Assembly: GCA_964415785.1 (NCBI GenBank)
Contig: CAYQBU010000013.1
Coordinates: 1 to 41,277, forward strand
DNA length: 41,277 bases
Source of the DNA: SLJM01 sp964415785
GTDB lineage: Bacteria > Myxococcota_A > Bradymonadia > Bradymonadales > Bradymonadaceae
Reading direction: 5' to 3'
The position numbers were made by a program, and so were the translations under genes. Each line of letters opens with the position of its first letter. The first letter of the stretch is position 1. Under the pieces are notes generated by a model. It made no database searches. It was not told the origin of the DNA and worked only from the letters and a program-made list of their open reading frames with translations. Shown here piece by piece: positions 1 through 8,523 of this stretch.

Positions 1-60
1 CAATCCTATCTTCGTCGCCATCTCATCGAGGTTCTCCCCGAGGAATTGTCCAACCTCTAG
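1..60 (+). CDS. C-terminal end of an unidentified gene (5' end outside window)
   Basis: Frame 1 is open from the first base to a TAG stop at 58-60 and encodes 19 residues ending in LPEELSNL. The amphipathic, Glu/Leu-rich composition fits a protein C-terminus. The reading runs towards a strong hairpin at 83-117 that also ends the convergent lipoprotein gene. Too little remains to assign a function. It could be chance coding, but the convergent arrangement around one terminator makes a real gene end likely. Confidence 0.45.
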   Translation, partial: QSYLRRHLIEVLPEELSNL

Positions 61-82
61 CCCGGATTTTTTGCGCATGTCG

Positions 83-117
83 AAAAACAAAGCCCCGGCC
101 GTCGCGACCGGGGCTTA
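83..117 (-). terminator. Rho-independent terminator between convergent genes
   Basis: A perfect 9-bp stem, AAGCCCCGG (90-98) with CCGGGGCTT (108-116), encloses a 9-base loop. Read on the minus strand the hairpin is followed by TTTGTTTTT, the classic intrinsic terminator form. On the plus strand it is followed only by AATC, so it is weaker in that direction. It lies about 20 bases beyond a TAA at 137-139, which matters for judging where the minus-strand lipoprotein gene really ends. Confidence 0.85.
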
Positions 118-197
118 ATCTCAAGACGAGCTCATCTTACTCGCAGGTCACAGCAATCCAGGATTCGCCAAAATCCTGATCATAGGGTTCGGCCTGC

Positions 198-359
198 TCA
201 TTGATGGGATCCAGGGGCGCTGGAACCATCGTCTTCAGGCTCCTCTTGCTCGTTGTCTCCGTTGGACTCATCGGCGGCTTCGCTTCCGTCGCAAGCGCTT
301 GCGCCCAACAGCAGTCCGAATGCAGCCAACAGCACGATCAGCGATCTCAACCTATTCAT
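198..359 (-). CDS. Small lipoprotein, probably frameshifted near its C-terminus
   Basis: The intact frame encodes 53 residues: a lipoprotein signal peptide (MNRLRSL, a hydrophobic LLAAFGLLLG core, lipid-attachment Cys in GASAC at about residue 23) followed by a very acidic Asp/Glu/Ser tail, ending at TGA 198-200. I chose the ATG at 357-359 because GGAGAG precedes it directly. After the stop, the +1 frame stays open for another 20 codons, ends in ESWIAVTCE with TAA at 137-139, and is followed at once by the terminator at 83-117. Dropping one C from the CCCC run near 216 would join the two frames into a protein of about 73 residues. The family is not recognised. Confidence 0.6.
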   Translation of the reverse strand: MNRLRSLIVLLAAFGLLLGASACDGSEAADESNGDNEQEEPEDDGSSAPGSHQ

Positions 360-732
360 CTCTCCATCCTTCATTCGAGACATTTCAATGTGCAGCCGAT
401 AGCCCGGATGATTCATGGAACGTCGTGACCCGCCCTGAGCGCGCTGGGAGCATCGCGACCGAGTACCCCTGGAGTGAAGTGAAGAAGCACGCTTGGGGTG
501 AAATACAGGCCTCTGGGCTCCGATGAGCCGCAGCAGGCGAGTCGTGAACAATCCAGGTCGCCCACGCTATAGCAACTTCATCGATTTGAACACACCACCA
601 CGGGCCTCTCGCCTTGACGAATTCAACGATTCATACGAGGCATGAGAGCGATGTTTAAGCCTGGAGCCTTGCCCCCCGATCCTTTGATCTCTTTTGTATC
701 TTTGACCCCCGCTGCTGTCATGGACATCGATT
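360..732. other. Intergenic spacer between divergent genes
   Basis: This 373-base stretch separates the minus-strand lipoprotein from the plus-strand deoxynucleoside kinase, so it should hold promoters for both. The main structure is the palindromic repeat at 402-559. Between 560 and 732 I see no convincing gene, no RNA structure and no promoter pair close to consensus. The open frames crossing it have no ribosome-binding site and no recognisable product. Confidence 0.5.
402..559 (+). repeat. Palindromic repeat element, copy A (long form)
   Basis: The left arm at 402-417 (GCCCGGATGATTCATG) and right arm at 541-559 (GTCGTGAACAATCCAGGTC) are imperfect inverted repeats: CCCGGATGATTCATG matches the reverse complement of the right arm at about 11 of 15 positions. 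The last 36 bases (524-559) match 29 of 36 bases at 19007-19042, where a compact palindrome of the same motif lies. Two related copies in non-coding DNA suggest a dispersed REP- or MITE-like family. The internal 120 bases between the arms have no counterpart in the second copy. No transposase is present. Confidence 0.5.
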
Positions 733-1449
733 ATGGAAATGGATAATTCATCGCGCCCACGCCTATTTATCGCTTTTGCTGGGAATATTGGCGCCGGAAA
801 GAGCACGGCCGCCAAAATTGTGGCCCGCCATTTCGACTGCGAACTCTTCCATGAGCCGGTCGTCGAAAATCGCTTTCTAAAGCAGTACTACAGCGATATG
901 ACGCGCTGGAGCTTTACCCTCCAGATGGAATTTCTCCTGCGCCGCGTCGAACACCACGCCCAGATCGACAGCCTGCCCCGCTCCTGCGTCCAAGACCGCA
1001 CCCTCATGGAGGACCCCGAGGTCTTCGCCAAATACCTCCACGGCCTCGGCCATATGACGGACTCCGAGCTCGACCTCTACTTCGATTACTTCCAGCGCTT
1101 TAACCAAAAGATTCGCCAGCCCGACCGCATCATTCTCCTCCACACCCCGGACGTCGACGTCCTTCTTCGCCGCATCGCCAGCCGCGGTCGTGCCGAAGAA
1201 AAGGGTATCACCGCCGACTTTCTCGGTGGCCTCAATGGCTACTACGAGACCTTCGCTCAGGTGGCACGCCAAAAATACGATACCCAGGTCAAAAAGATCG
1301 ACGTCACCGACCGCGACTTTCGCCAGGGTAAAGAAAGGCGCCGATTCCTCAAAGAAATCGACGCCTTCATCCATCAGGACCTCCCCGACCATCTCCAGCT
1401 TCCCCTCACGCTGGCCGCCGACGAGACCTCGTCTCCCGTTGAGCGCTGA
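733..1449 (+). CDS. Deoxynucleoside kinase (dNK family)
   Basis: The 238-residue product should phosphorylate a deoxynucleoside to its 5'-monophosphate in the cytosolic salvage pathway. The P-loop GNIGAGKS sits near residue 17-24. The substrate-site EPV follows at about 41. The DRT motif of the family, which holds the catalytic-site Asp-Arg, is in VQDRTLMEDPE near residue 98. An Arg-rich lid (RRIASRGRAEEKG) lies near 155-167. Length and motif order match bacterial deoxyadenosine/deoxyguanosine kinases. Which base it prefers cannot be read from the sequence. A second ATG two codons downstream is a possible start. The gene ends 10 bases before the convergent small membrane-protein gene. Confidence 0.88.
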   Translation: MEMDNSSRPRLFIAFAGNIGAGKSTAAKIVARHFDCELFHEPVVENRFLKQYYSDMTRWSFTLQMEFLLRRVEHHAQIDSLPRSCVQDRTLMEDPEVFAKYLHGLGHMTDSELDLYFDYFQRFNQKIRQPDRIILLHTPDVDVLLRRIASRGRAEEKGITADFLGGLNGYYETFAQVARQKYDTQVKKIDVTDRDFRQGKERRRFLKEIDAFIHQDLPDHLQLPLTLAADETSSPVER

Positions 1450-1459
1450 CCCGGGCGCT

Positions 1460-1624
1460 TCAGACCATGGCCCCGCCACCCGCAAAGTAGCGCAGAGCCA
1501 CAAAGGCGATCAGCACCAGGACTCCTACGCCCACCAGGGTGATCACAAACTTCTTGGACTTTTCCTGCTCTTTTTTCTTCTTTGCCGCTTTTCGCTTCGA
1601 CTTTCTTCGTCGTTTTGCTGCCAT
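1460..1624 (-). CDS. Small basic single-pass membrane protein
   Basis: A 54-residue protein: an N-terminal half made almost entirely of Lys/Arg (MAAKRRRKSKRK onward), then one hydrophobic helix (VITLVGVGVLVLIAFVALRYF) and a short Gly-rich end. The start was chosen at the ATG after GGGGAAAAAAA, which acts as the ribosome-binding site; an upstream ATG eleven codons earlier lacks one. The charge pattern predicts a cytoplasmic N-terminus that could bind nucleic acid or acidic lipid next to the membrane. No family is recognised. Confidence 0.6.
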   Translation of the reverse strand: MAAKRRRKSKRKAAKKKKEQEKSKKFVITLVGVGVLVLIAFVALRYFAGGGAMV

Positions 1625-1729
1625 TTTTTTTCCCCGTACAAGCGTCCATAGGTTCATTTCAACCGCCGCCCAACCTACTCAATTCAGGCCCCGATTGACA
1701 ACCGCACAATCGCGGGCATTCCCAAATTT

Positions 1730-3040
1730 CTAGCTCAGCGCTTCCTCTTCTTCTTCGGTGTAGAGCCGGTCAATAACGTCCGACCGACTTATGATCCCCA
1801 CGATAGACCCGTCTCGCAGCACTGGAAGTCGGCCGATATCCTCCTCGGTCATCAATTCCATCGCCTCCTCCAGAGACTGATCGGGTGCGATAACCTCCAC
1901 ATGATGGCTCATAAATCCGGCCACGGGCACTTCCCAATCGCCCCGCTCCACGGCTTTCGCCACATCGCGCTGAGAGACGATGCCCGCCAACTCCCCGTTT
2001 TTGGTCACCGGCATCCCCGTGATCTGACGAAGCTCCAGACAGGCCTCCAAGTCCCTGAGGGTCATGTCGTGGCCCACGCATCGCACCGGCGACGACATCA
2101 CATCGCGCACTTCCAGAGGGGCCAAATCCAACCCCTTCAAAAAGTCCTTCAACCCCTCAACCATGGCTTTAAAGTCCACATCACTGGTGCGCGCTGCTGC
2201 TGCCGAGTGATGTCCTCCTCCTCCAAACCTGGCGGCCACCACCGAGGCGTCGACCTGCCGCGAATTGCTGCGACCGATCAACTGACTGGTGGCATCGCCC
2301 TCCTCTCTGAGAATAGCAAAACAAGCGTCGAGCCCCATCAACTGCATCAACCGCTCCACCACCACCGCCGCCCCTTTAATATATCCTCGGGTCTCATGGG
2401 CCACGATACCGATATCGATCCCCTGGCGGTTGAGCTGCTCCATGCCATCGATCAGCGCGACCAATAGCTGTTGCTGCCCCGGCGAATACTCCGTCTGGAG
2501 GTAGCGGTTAATCACCCTCAAGGAGGCCCCACATTCCCTGAGATAGGCCGCCGCCCGCATGTCGCGAGCCGTCGTGGAGGGAAAACACAATTTGCCGGTG
2601 TCGGCGTAGATCCCGAGCAGAATCAGCGTGGCCTCTTCCACGCTCATCGATATCCCTTTGGCCTCCATCTCCTCCACCAGTAGTGTTCCACAGGCCCCTA
2701 CCGGTTCCACGGTCACCTCGTCGCCCTCCAGGTCGTGTTCGCCGGCGCTGTGGTGATCGACGATTCGGATCTGCGAGGCCGCTTTCAGAGCTGTCTTAAA
2801 CTCTTTGACCCGCCGCCGATCGCGGGTATCGACGATGACCATGGCCTCCACTTCGCCCTGATTCAACTCCCGGCGCGATAGCGGCTTTAGCCAGTCTCGG
2901 TGAAGGGCCAGGTACTTTTTGACCAGCGGACTGGCCGAACTGCTGAGCACCATCCGGTAGTCGGGATATAGTTTCTGGGCCGCCAACATCGAGCCCAGAG
3001 CGTCAAAATCGGTATTCTGATGAGCAATAATAATCTTCAT
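1730..3040 (-). CDS. DHH/DHHA1 phosphoesterase with tandem CBS domains
   Basis: The 436-residue protein opens with a DHH phosphoesterase domain: motif I HQNTDFDA at 7-14, VDTRDRRRV near 70, the VDHHS signature near 95, and DTGKLCF near 153. A DHHA1 substrate-binding domain follows with GGGGHHSAAAAR near 270. Two CBS modules (from about 315 to the end; MSSPVRCVG and MSHHVEVI begin them) form a Bateman module that usually binds adenine nucleotides. This order matches the front half of the large DHH-CBS-polyA-polymerase-like proteins of deltaproteobacteria, but the nucleotidyltransferase part is absent. Likely manganese-dependent hydrolysis of a small phosphodiester or oligonucleotide, controlled by adenylates. 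The substrate is not known. Confidence 0.85.
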   Translation of the reverse strand: MKIIIAHQNTDFDALGSMLAAQKLYPDYRMVLSSSASPLVKKYLALHRDWLKPLSRRELNQGEVEAMVIVDTRDRRRVKEFKTALKAASQIRIVDHHSAGEHDLEGDEVTVEPVGACGTLLVEEMEAKGISMSVEEATLILLGIYADTGKLCFPSTTARDMRAAAYLRECGASLRVINRYLQTEYSPGQQQLLVALIDGMEQLNRQGIDIGIVAHETRGYIKGAAVVVERLMQLMGLDACFAILREEGDATSQLIGRSNSRQVDASVVAARFGGGGHHSAAAARTSDVDFKAMVEGLKDFLKGLDLAPLEVRDVMSSPVRCVGHDMTLRDLEACLELRQITGMPVTKNGELAGIVSQRDVAKAVERGDWEVPVAGFMSHHVEVIAPDQSLEEAMELMTEEDIGRLPVLRDGSIVGIISRSDVIDRLYTEEEEEALS

Positions 3041-3158
3041 CGCAGGCGCTCTCTCGACTTAAGTGGCGTGGTTGCCATCATGGTATTGGTGACCAACGTT
3101 AATGGCCAGATAGCCCCGGTCAATTACTGGATTGTGGATCATCGATAGGGACGCGACC

Positions 3159-4133
3159 ATGAAAGCGATTTCAATTGACGATGATGGACTCTCCTGGGCG
3201 ACCACGGAGCGACCCCGACCCAAAGACGATGAGGTCTTGCTTCGGGTCGCCGCCACCGCCTGCAACCGCGCCGACCTGCTCCAACGACGCGGCCACTATC
3301 CCCCTCCTCCGGGGGCATCGCCCATCCTGGGCCTCGAGGCCTCCGGGGTGATCGAGGAGACGGGCTCTCAGGTCCACCGGTGGGAACCAGGCCAACGGGC
3401 CTGCGCCCTGCTCGCCGGCGGCGGGCACGCCGAATACGTCGCCGTGCCCGCCGACCACCTCCTGCCCATCCCCTCGACCCTGCGGCTCATCGAGGCCGCC
3501 GCCCTTCCCGAAGTCTTCGCCACCGCCTACCTCAACCTCTTCTGGGAGGCCGACCTCCAGCCCGCAGAGACCGCCCTCATCCACGCCGCCGCCTCCGGGG
3601 TCGGCACGGCGGCCGTCCAACTCTGTGGAGCCTTCGATATTACCGCCTTCGGTACGGCCAGCGAGTCAAAGCTCGCCTTCCTCCACAAATTAGGTATCGC
3701 TCAGGCCTTCGATCGCCATCACCAATCCTTCGGCGCCGAGATCGATCAGCTCACCGATCGCCGCGGCGTCGACGTGATTCTGGATCCTGTGGGTGCCGAC
3801 TACTTCACGGATAACCTCCACCTTCTAAAAACTGGTGGACGCCTCGTGGTCATTGGGCTCCTCGGTGGTCGGTCCGCCTCGCTCCCTCTGGACCGCCTGC
3901 TGATGAAGCGCCTTCGAATCATCGGCTCCGTGCTCCGAAGCCGCAGTGCCCCCTTCAAGGCAAAACTCATCGCCGACATGACCACCCGCGTCTGGCCTCT
4001 CTTCGAGGATGGAACCCTCAAACCGGTCATCGACGACGTCTATCCCATCGCCGAGATCGAAGAGGCCCACAAGCGCATGCTCGACAATCAGACCATCGGA
4101 AAACTCGTCCTCACCATCGACCCCACCCTCTGA
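3159..4133 (+). CDS. Quinone oxidoreductase, PIG3 type (zinc-independent MDR family)
   Basis: A 324-residue medium-chain dehydrogenase/reductase. The N-terminal catalytic domain carries the PIG3 hallmark NRADLLQRRGHYPPPPG near residues 40-55 and GLEASGVIEE. The NADPH-binding Rossmann domain has an AASGVGTAAVQL loop near 145-157, the position of the usual GxGxxG-type motif. The Cys/His zinc ligands of alcohol dehydrogenases are missing, so zinc-independent reduction of quinones or enones with NADPH is expected. The start is the ATG at 3159, preceded by AGGGACG; an in-frame ATG nine codons upstream has no ribosome-binding site. Transcribed divergently from the DHH-CBS gene, ending next to the convergent kinase gene. 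Confidence 0.87.
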   Translation: MKAISIDDDGLSWATTERPRPKDDEVLLRVAATACNRADLLQRRGHYPPPPGASPILGLEASGVIEETGSQVHRWEPGQRACALLAGGGHAEYVAVPADHLLPIPSTLRLIEAAALPEVFATAYLNLFWEADLQPAETALIHAAASGVGTAAVQLCGAFDITAFGTASESKLAFLHKLGIAQAFDRHHQSFGAEIDQLTDRRGVDVILDPVGADYFTDNLHLLKTGGRLVVIGLLGGRSASLPLDRLLMKRLRIIGSVLRSRSAPFKAKLIADMTTRVWPLFEDGTLKPVIDDVYPIAEIEEAHKRMLDNQTIGKLVLTIDPTL

Positions 4134-4134
4134 G

Positions 4135-5496
4135 TTAACCCCCGCTAAACTGCAGATAGATCACTGCCGCCACCAGCACCCCAAAGATAATTACCGCCAG
4201 CGTGGAGGCCACCACCAATGCCACCTGGCCGGCATCGCGTTTGCCCTGACCGACCACAGCATCCGAACCCGATAGGGTCTCACCGACCCGACCGACCTTC
4301 GGTGTCGACGAACCCTCCTCAACCTTTGGCGCCACTACCGGCCTCGATTGGCCGGAGCGAGAACCCCCTTGCTCTTTCATCTCGTCGAGGACATCGGCAA
4401 CCTTCCACTCCCCCGTCGGATCCAATTTTACTCCGGAAATCCGATTGCCCGGGACACTGACCCGTGGTCCGCCGGCACCTAGCCGCTGGACGCCACGCGC
4501 CAGGCGAAGCGAGCTGCCCGCGTCGCCCACCCACTGCTCAAAGGCCACCAGCGCTTCGCTGGCATCTCGAAACCGCTCGCCGGGCTCCTTGGCCATGCAC
4601 TTTTCTACAAAGCGCTCCAGGCCCTCATCGACCTTCCCTCCCTTTCGGCCTACCAGCGGGGGCGGCGCTTCGTGCTGATGCTGATGCACCATCTCCTGAG
4701 GTATATCGGCATTGAAGGGAAGATTGCCCGACAGCATCTCGTAGGTCACGCACCCCAGCGAGTAGATATCGCTCGACGGCGCCACATCCGTCTCTCCTCG
4801 ACATTGCTCGGGGCTCATATAGGCCGGCGTCCCAAACAGGAGTCCAGCTCGCGTGCGCTGCCCCGGGTCCTTGCCCAGAAGCTTCGCAATCCCAAAGTCC
4901 AAGACCTTCACGATCTGCTCATCACTCGTCGCCCGATAGGATAAGATGATATTTTCCGGCTTTAAATCGCGGTGAACAATATCCAGGGCGTGGGCCTCGC
5001 GAAGGGCCATCAGCACCTGACGAACCACCTCGATGACCGCTTCCTCCTTGAGCCCCCGGCGCACCGCCCGGCGAAGCGACACTCCTCCCACATACTCCAT
5101 GGCGATATAGAGAAACTCGCCCTGCTTGTCGTACCCGAAGTCATAAAGGGTGACGCAATTGGGATGCGACAGCTTCGCCAATACCCGCGCCTCTTGAACG
5201 AAGCGATCCCGGTCCCCTGGCCCCTGGGTGGCATGGGTCTCCACCTTATCGAGCTCAAACAACTTGATCGCCACCATTCGGTCTACCTGCGTTTGATAGG
5301 CCCGATACACCTTGCCCATCGACCCCTCGCCGAGCACCGAGGCCACCACAAACCGACCGCCCAACTCCTTTCCCAGCCAGGGGTCCTGGGGATGGTTGTT
5401 GTAGTGTTTCTCCTCCACCAGAAAATAGGGATGCCCGCCCGCACAGGGCGCATACAGATCTTCGCCCCTCTGCTGACATTTTGGACAAATCGCCAT
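4135..5496 (-). CDS. Membrane-anchored Ser/Thr protein kinase (Hanks type)
   Basis: The 453-residue protein begins with a short zinc-ribbon-like CPKC segment with a later Cys and His. The kinase domain follows at about residues 45-310: Gly-rich loop GEGSMGKVY, ATP-anchoring Lys in VAIKLFE, catalytic HRDLKPEN, metal-binding DFGIAKL, activation loop ending GTPAYMSPEQ, and SDIYSLGC. All catalytic residues are present, so it should be active. After a polar linker, one transmembrane helix (LVVASTLAVIIFGVLVAAVI) near the C-terminus anchors it, leaving almost nothing outside the membrane. It therefore probably senses cytoplasmic rather than external signals. The second of two adjacent ATG codons has better spacing to GGAAGG. 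A PP2C phosphatase that could oppose it lies at 20276-21049. Confidence 0.93.
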   Translation of the reverse strand: MAICPKCQQRGEDLYAPCAGGHPYFLVEEKHYNNHPQDPWLGKELGGRFVVASVLGEGSMGKVYRAYQTQVDRMVAIKLFELDKVETHATQGPGDRDRFVQEARVLAKLSHPNCVTLYDFGYDKQGEFLYIAMEYVGGVSLRRAVRRGLKEEAVIEVVRQVLMALREAHALDIVHRDLKPENIILSYRATSDEQIVKVLDFGIAKLLGKDPGQRTRAGLLFGTPAYMSPEQCRGETDVAPSSDIYSLGCVTYEMLSGNLPFNADIPQEMVHQHQHEAPPPLVGRKGGKVDEGLERFVEKCMAKEPGERFRDASEALVAFEQWVGDAGSSLRLARGVQRLGAGGPRVSVPGNRISGVKLDPTGEWKVADVLDEMKEQGGSRSGQSRPVVAPKVEEGSSTPKVGRVGETLSGSDAVVGQGKRDAGQVALVVASTLAVIIFGVLVAAVIYLQFSGG

Positions 5497-5688
5497 CATC
5501 TACCTTCCGCTTCAGCCGTTGGTCTCCACCCCCTCAGCTTTGCATAAACTTTCATCCTTGGCCAGATTCTTCATCCTCTTACAGCGCCGGCGTGCCCCGG
5601 CATTCATTTGATCCCCTAACTCTCCGCGTGCTAGGTATCTCCCACAGTTGATTTCCCCGATTATTTACTGCCCATCGAAGGATTTCCC

Positions 5689-6546
5689 ATGAGTTCTAAC
5701 ATCACATCCATTGGAGTTGTCGGCGCCGGTCAAATGGGACATGGCATCGCCCAGGTCGCTGCTGTCTCAGGCTTCGACGTGCTCCTCTACGACCGCGACG
5801 CCGAGGCCCTCGAGAAGGGCTACGCCGCTATCGAGAAGAGCACCGCCAAATTGGTAAAAAAAGAGCGCCTCAGCGACGACGACCGAAGCGCCGCCCTGGA
5901 TCGACTCAACACCACCGGTGGACTGGAAGATTTTGAGTCCTGCGACCTGGTCATTGAGGCCATTGTGGAGCGCCTCGACGCCAAGTTGGAGCTCTTCTCC
6001 ACCCTCGATAAAATCGTCAACGACGACGCCATCCTGGCCTCCAACACCTCCAGCATTTCCATCACGCGCATGGCCGCCGCCACCTCCCGTCCCGACCGCT
6101 TCATCGGCATGCACTTTATGAATCCCGTCCCCATCATGAAGCTCGTGGAGCTCATCGAGGGCCTGGCCACTAGTGACGCCACCTCGGAAACCATTCAGGA
6201 AGTCGTCGACACCATGGGCAAGACGGCGGTCTTCTCCAAAGACACCCCCGGCTTTGTGGTCAACCGAATCCTGATGCCCATGATCAACGAGGCCGTCTTT
6301 GCCCTCCAGGAGGGCCTGGCCACCGCCGAGGACATCGACGCCGCCATGAAGCTGGGCACCAATCAACCCATGGGTCCCCTGACCCTCGCCGACTTTATCG
6401 GCCTCGACACCTGCCTCTCCATTCTGGAAGTGCTCCACACCAACCTCGGCGATCCCAAATATCGCCCCTGCCCCTTGCTTCGAAACTACGTCGACGCCGG
6501 CTGGGTCGGCCGTAAATCGGGCCGTGGCTTCTACTCCTACGAGTAA
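5689..6546 (+). CDS. hbd: 3-hydroxybutyryl-CoA dehydrogenase
   Basis: A 285-residue enzyme that interconverts 3-hydroxybutyryl-CoA (or a similar short-chain 3-hydroxyacyl-CoA) and acetoacetyl-CoA using NAD(P). The N-terminal Rossmann motif is GAGQMGHGIAQ at about 11-21. The catalytic His is in GMHFMNPVP near 140-148, and the Ser/Asn active-site signature is in NTSSIS. The C-terminal helical domain includes DTPGFVVNRILMP. Length and motifs match Hbd/PaaH proteins that lack the fused hydratase. GAAGGA lies eight bases before the ATG. It is the first gene of a plus-strand acyl-CoA operon running to 10859. Confidence 0.94.
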   Translation: MSSNITSIGVVGAGQMGHGIAQVAAVSGFDVLLYDRDAEALEKGYAAIEKSTAKLVKKERLSDDDRSAALDRLNTTGGLEDFESCDLVIEAIVERLDAKLELFSTLDKIVNDDAILASNTSSISITRMAAATSRPDRFIGMHFMNPVPIMKLVELIEGLATSDATSETIQEVVDTMGKTAVFSKDTPGFVVNRILMPMINEAVFALQEGLATAEDIDAAMKLGTNQPMGPLTLADFIGLDTCLSILEVLHTNLGDPKYRPCPLLRNYVDAGWVGRKSGRGFYSYE

Positions 6547-6583
6547 TTTTCAACTCATCTCACTTTCTCGGAGGTCTTTCTCC

Positions 6584-7369
6584 ATGCCTGATTTCAACCA
6601 CATCGATCTCTCCACCGACGATTCCGGTATCGCCACCCTCTCCATTGACCGCCCCAAGGCGCTCAATGCCCTCAACGCAGACGTGCTCACCGAGGTCTAC
6701 GACGCGACTCAGACCCTGGAGCAGCAAGACGACCTGCGCGCCCTCATCGTCACCGGCAAGGGACGAGCCTTTGTCGCCGGCGCCGACATCGCGGCCATGA
6801 AAGAGATGAGCGAGGACGAGGCCCGTGAGTTTGGAGCGCTCGGCCACCGCGCCATCGACGCCCTCGCCGCGCTCCCCATCCCAACCCTGGCAGCGGTCAA
6901 TGGCTTTGCCCTCGGTGGCGGTCTGGAGTTGGCCCTGGGCTGCGACCTGATCTATGCCGCTGAAAGCGCCAAGCTGGGCCTGCCGGAAGTGGGCCTGGGC
7001 ATCATCCCCGGCTTCGGTGGAACCCAGCGCCTTGGGCGACGCGTGGGCTGGCAGCAAGCTCGAGCTTTGGTGTTTACCGGCCAGCAGATCAACGCCCAAA
7101 AGGCCCACTCCATGGGGCTCGTTGTCGACGTCTTCGGCGACGACGAACTTCTCGACGAGGTCCGGGCTATCGCAAACTCCATTGCCTCCAAAGGCCCCGT
7201 CGCCGTCGCTCGCGCCAAGGCCGTCATGCAGAAAGGCGCCGAGGCCCCTCTTGAAGAGGCCCTGCAGCACGAAGTCGACGCCTTCGCTGACCTCTGGAAT
7301 ACCGAGGATCGCTCCGAAGGCATGGGCGCATTCATTGAAAAGCGGTCTCCCCAATTTAAGGGCTCCTGA
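6584..7369 (+). CDS. Enoyl-CoA hydratase (crotonase family)
   Basis: The 261-residue protein hydrates trans-2-enoyl-CoA to 3-hydroxyacyl-CoA, the step before the adjacent dehydrogenase. Oxyanion-hole segments are GRAFVAGADIAAM near 63-75 and NGFALGGGLELAL near 105-117. The two catalytic glutamates of hydratases fall in GGGLELALG and in LPEVGLG (about 135), so hydratase rather than isomerase activity is expected. The ATG at 6584 follows a clear CGGAGG ribosome-binding site; longer readings overlap the previous gene and lack one. It ends two bases before the acyl-CoA dehydrogenase start, consistent with co-translation. Confidence 0.93.
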   Translation: MPDFNHIDLSTDDSGIATLSIDRPKALNALNADVLTEVYDATQTLEQQDDLRALIVTGKGRAFVAGADIAAMKEMSEDEAREFGALGHRAIDALAALPIPTLAAVNGFALGGGLELALGCDLIYAAESAKLGLPEVGLGIIPGFGGTQRLGRRVGWQQARALVFTGQQINAQKAHSMGLVVDVFGDDELLDEVRAIANSIASKGPVAVARAKAVMQKGAEAPLEEALQHEVDAFADLWNTEDRSEGMGAFIEKRSPQFKGS

Positions 7370-7371
7370 TC

Positions 7372-8475
7372 ATGGATCTGACTTTAAAGGACCACCAGCG
7401 ATCGCTGGTCGAACGAGCCCGTTCGGTGGCCGCTGAGTATATCGGCCCCCGCGCTCTCGAGTCCCATCGCGATGGGACCTTCCCCATCGAGGCCCTCGCC
7501 GAGCTTTCGCGCGCCGGACTCATGGGCGTCAATATTTCATCACGCCTCGGTGGTTCAGAGGCCGGCGTCGTCGCCTACAGCCTCGCGGTCACGGAAGTGG
7601 CCAGCGCCGATCCCGCCGTCGCCGTCACCATGGCCGTCAATAATATGGTCGGTGAGGTCCTGGAGGCCTTCGGCTCACCATCGCTGCAAGAGGGCGTCAT
7701 TCCCGCCCTGACCTCTGGAGAGGCCTCCAGTGGAGCTTTCTGCCTTAGCGAACCCGGCAGTGGCTCCGACGCGGCGGGCATGCGCACCCGGGCCACCCGC
7801 TGCGACGACGGCTGGAGCATTGATGGCACCAAGGCCTGGATCACCTCCGGCGCCCACGCCCATATCTATCTGGTCTGGGCCAAAACCGACGATACGATCA
7901 GTCTCTTTGCCGTCGACCCCCAGCTACCTGGCATCTCCATCGGACCTCCCGAGGAAAAACTGGGCCAACATGCCTCCAATACGGTTACCCTCTCCTTTGA
8001 CGAGGTCGCCGTCGACGAGCAAGCTCTCGTCGGTGAGATCGGCGACGGTTTCCCCATCGCCATGATGGCCCTCGATGGCGGGCGCATCGGCATTGCCAGC
8101 CAGTCTCTGGGCATTGGCCTCGCCTCCTGGGAGCTGGCCACCAACCACCTCGACGACCAGGCCCTCGACCAGCTCCGCCCCCTTCGCGGCGACCTGGCCT
8201 CCGCCCGGGCCATGACCCTTCGCGCCGCCTGGCTCAAGGAGCAGGGAGAGCGCTCCTTTACCCGTGAAGCAAGCATGGCCAAAATGCTCGCCTCCGAGGC
8301 CGCCCAGGCCATCGCCGAGGCCGTCTACGCACGACTTCCCCTCGCCGAGGACCACCCGGATCTTATCTGGGCCGCCAAGTTGATCGAAGACGTTCGCGTC
8401 ACCCGCATCTACGAAGGCACCAATGAGATCCAACGCCTCGTCATCGCCCGCGACCTCATTCGTCGAGGCCTCTGA
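7372..8475 (+). CDS. Acyl-CoA dehydrogenase (short-chain type)
   Basis: A 367-residue FAD enzyme that forms the 2,3-double bond of an acyl-CoA. The FAD/substrate signature FCLSEPGSGSDAAG lies near 123-136 and WITSGAHAHIYLVW near 155. The C-terminal helical domain ends with the catalytic-base segment YEGTNEIQRLVIARDLI; the Glu of YEGT is present. Slightly shorter than the usual 380 residues because the region before the C-terminal signature is abbreviated. It passes electrons to ETF, whose genes are not in the window. It probably works with the hydratase and dehydrogenase upstream as a short-chain beta-oxidation unit. Confidence 0.92.
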   Translation: MDLTLKDHQRSLVERARSVAAEYIGPRALESHRDGTFPIEALAELSRAGLMGVNISSRLGGSEAGVVAYSLAVTEVASADPAVAVTMAVNNMVGEVLEAFGSPSLQEGVIPALTSGEASSGAFCLSEPGSGSDAAGMRTRATRCDDGWSIDGTKAWITSGAHAHIYLVWAKTDDTISLFAVDPQLPGISIGPPEEKLGQHASNTVTLSFDEVAVDEQALVGEIGDGFPIAMMALDGGRIGIASQSLGIGLASWELATNHLDDQALDQLRPLRGDLASARAMTLRAAWLKEQGERSFTREASMAKMLASEAAQAIAEAVYARLPLAEDHPDLIWAAKLIEDVRVTRIYEGTNEIQRLVIARDLIRRGL

Positions 8476-8523
8476 CCTCTTGTCCCTCCTCACCGATTTC
8501 TATCCGTTGACCGGAGATGCACC

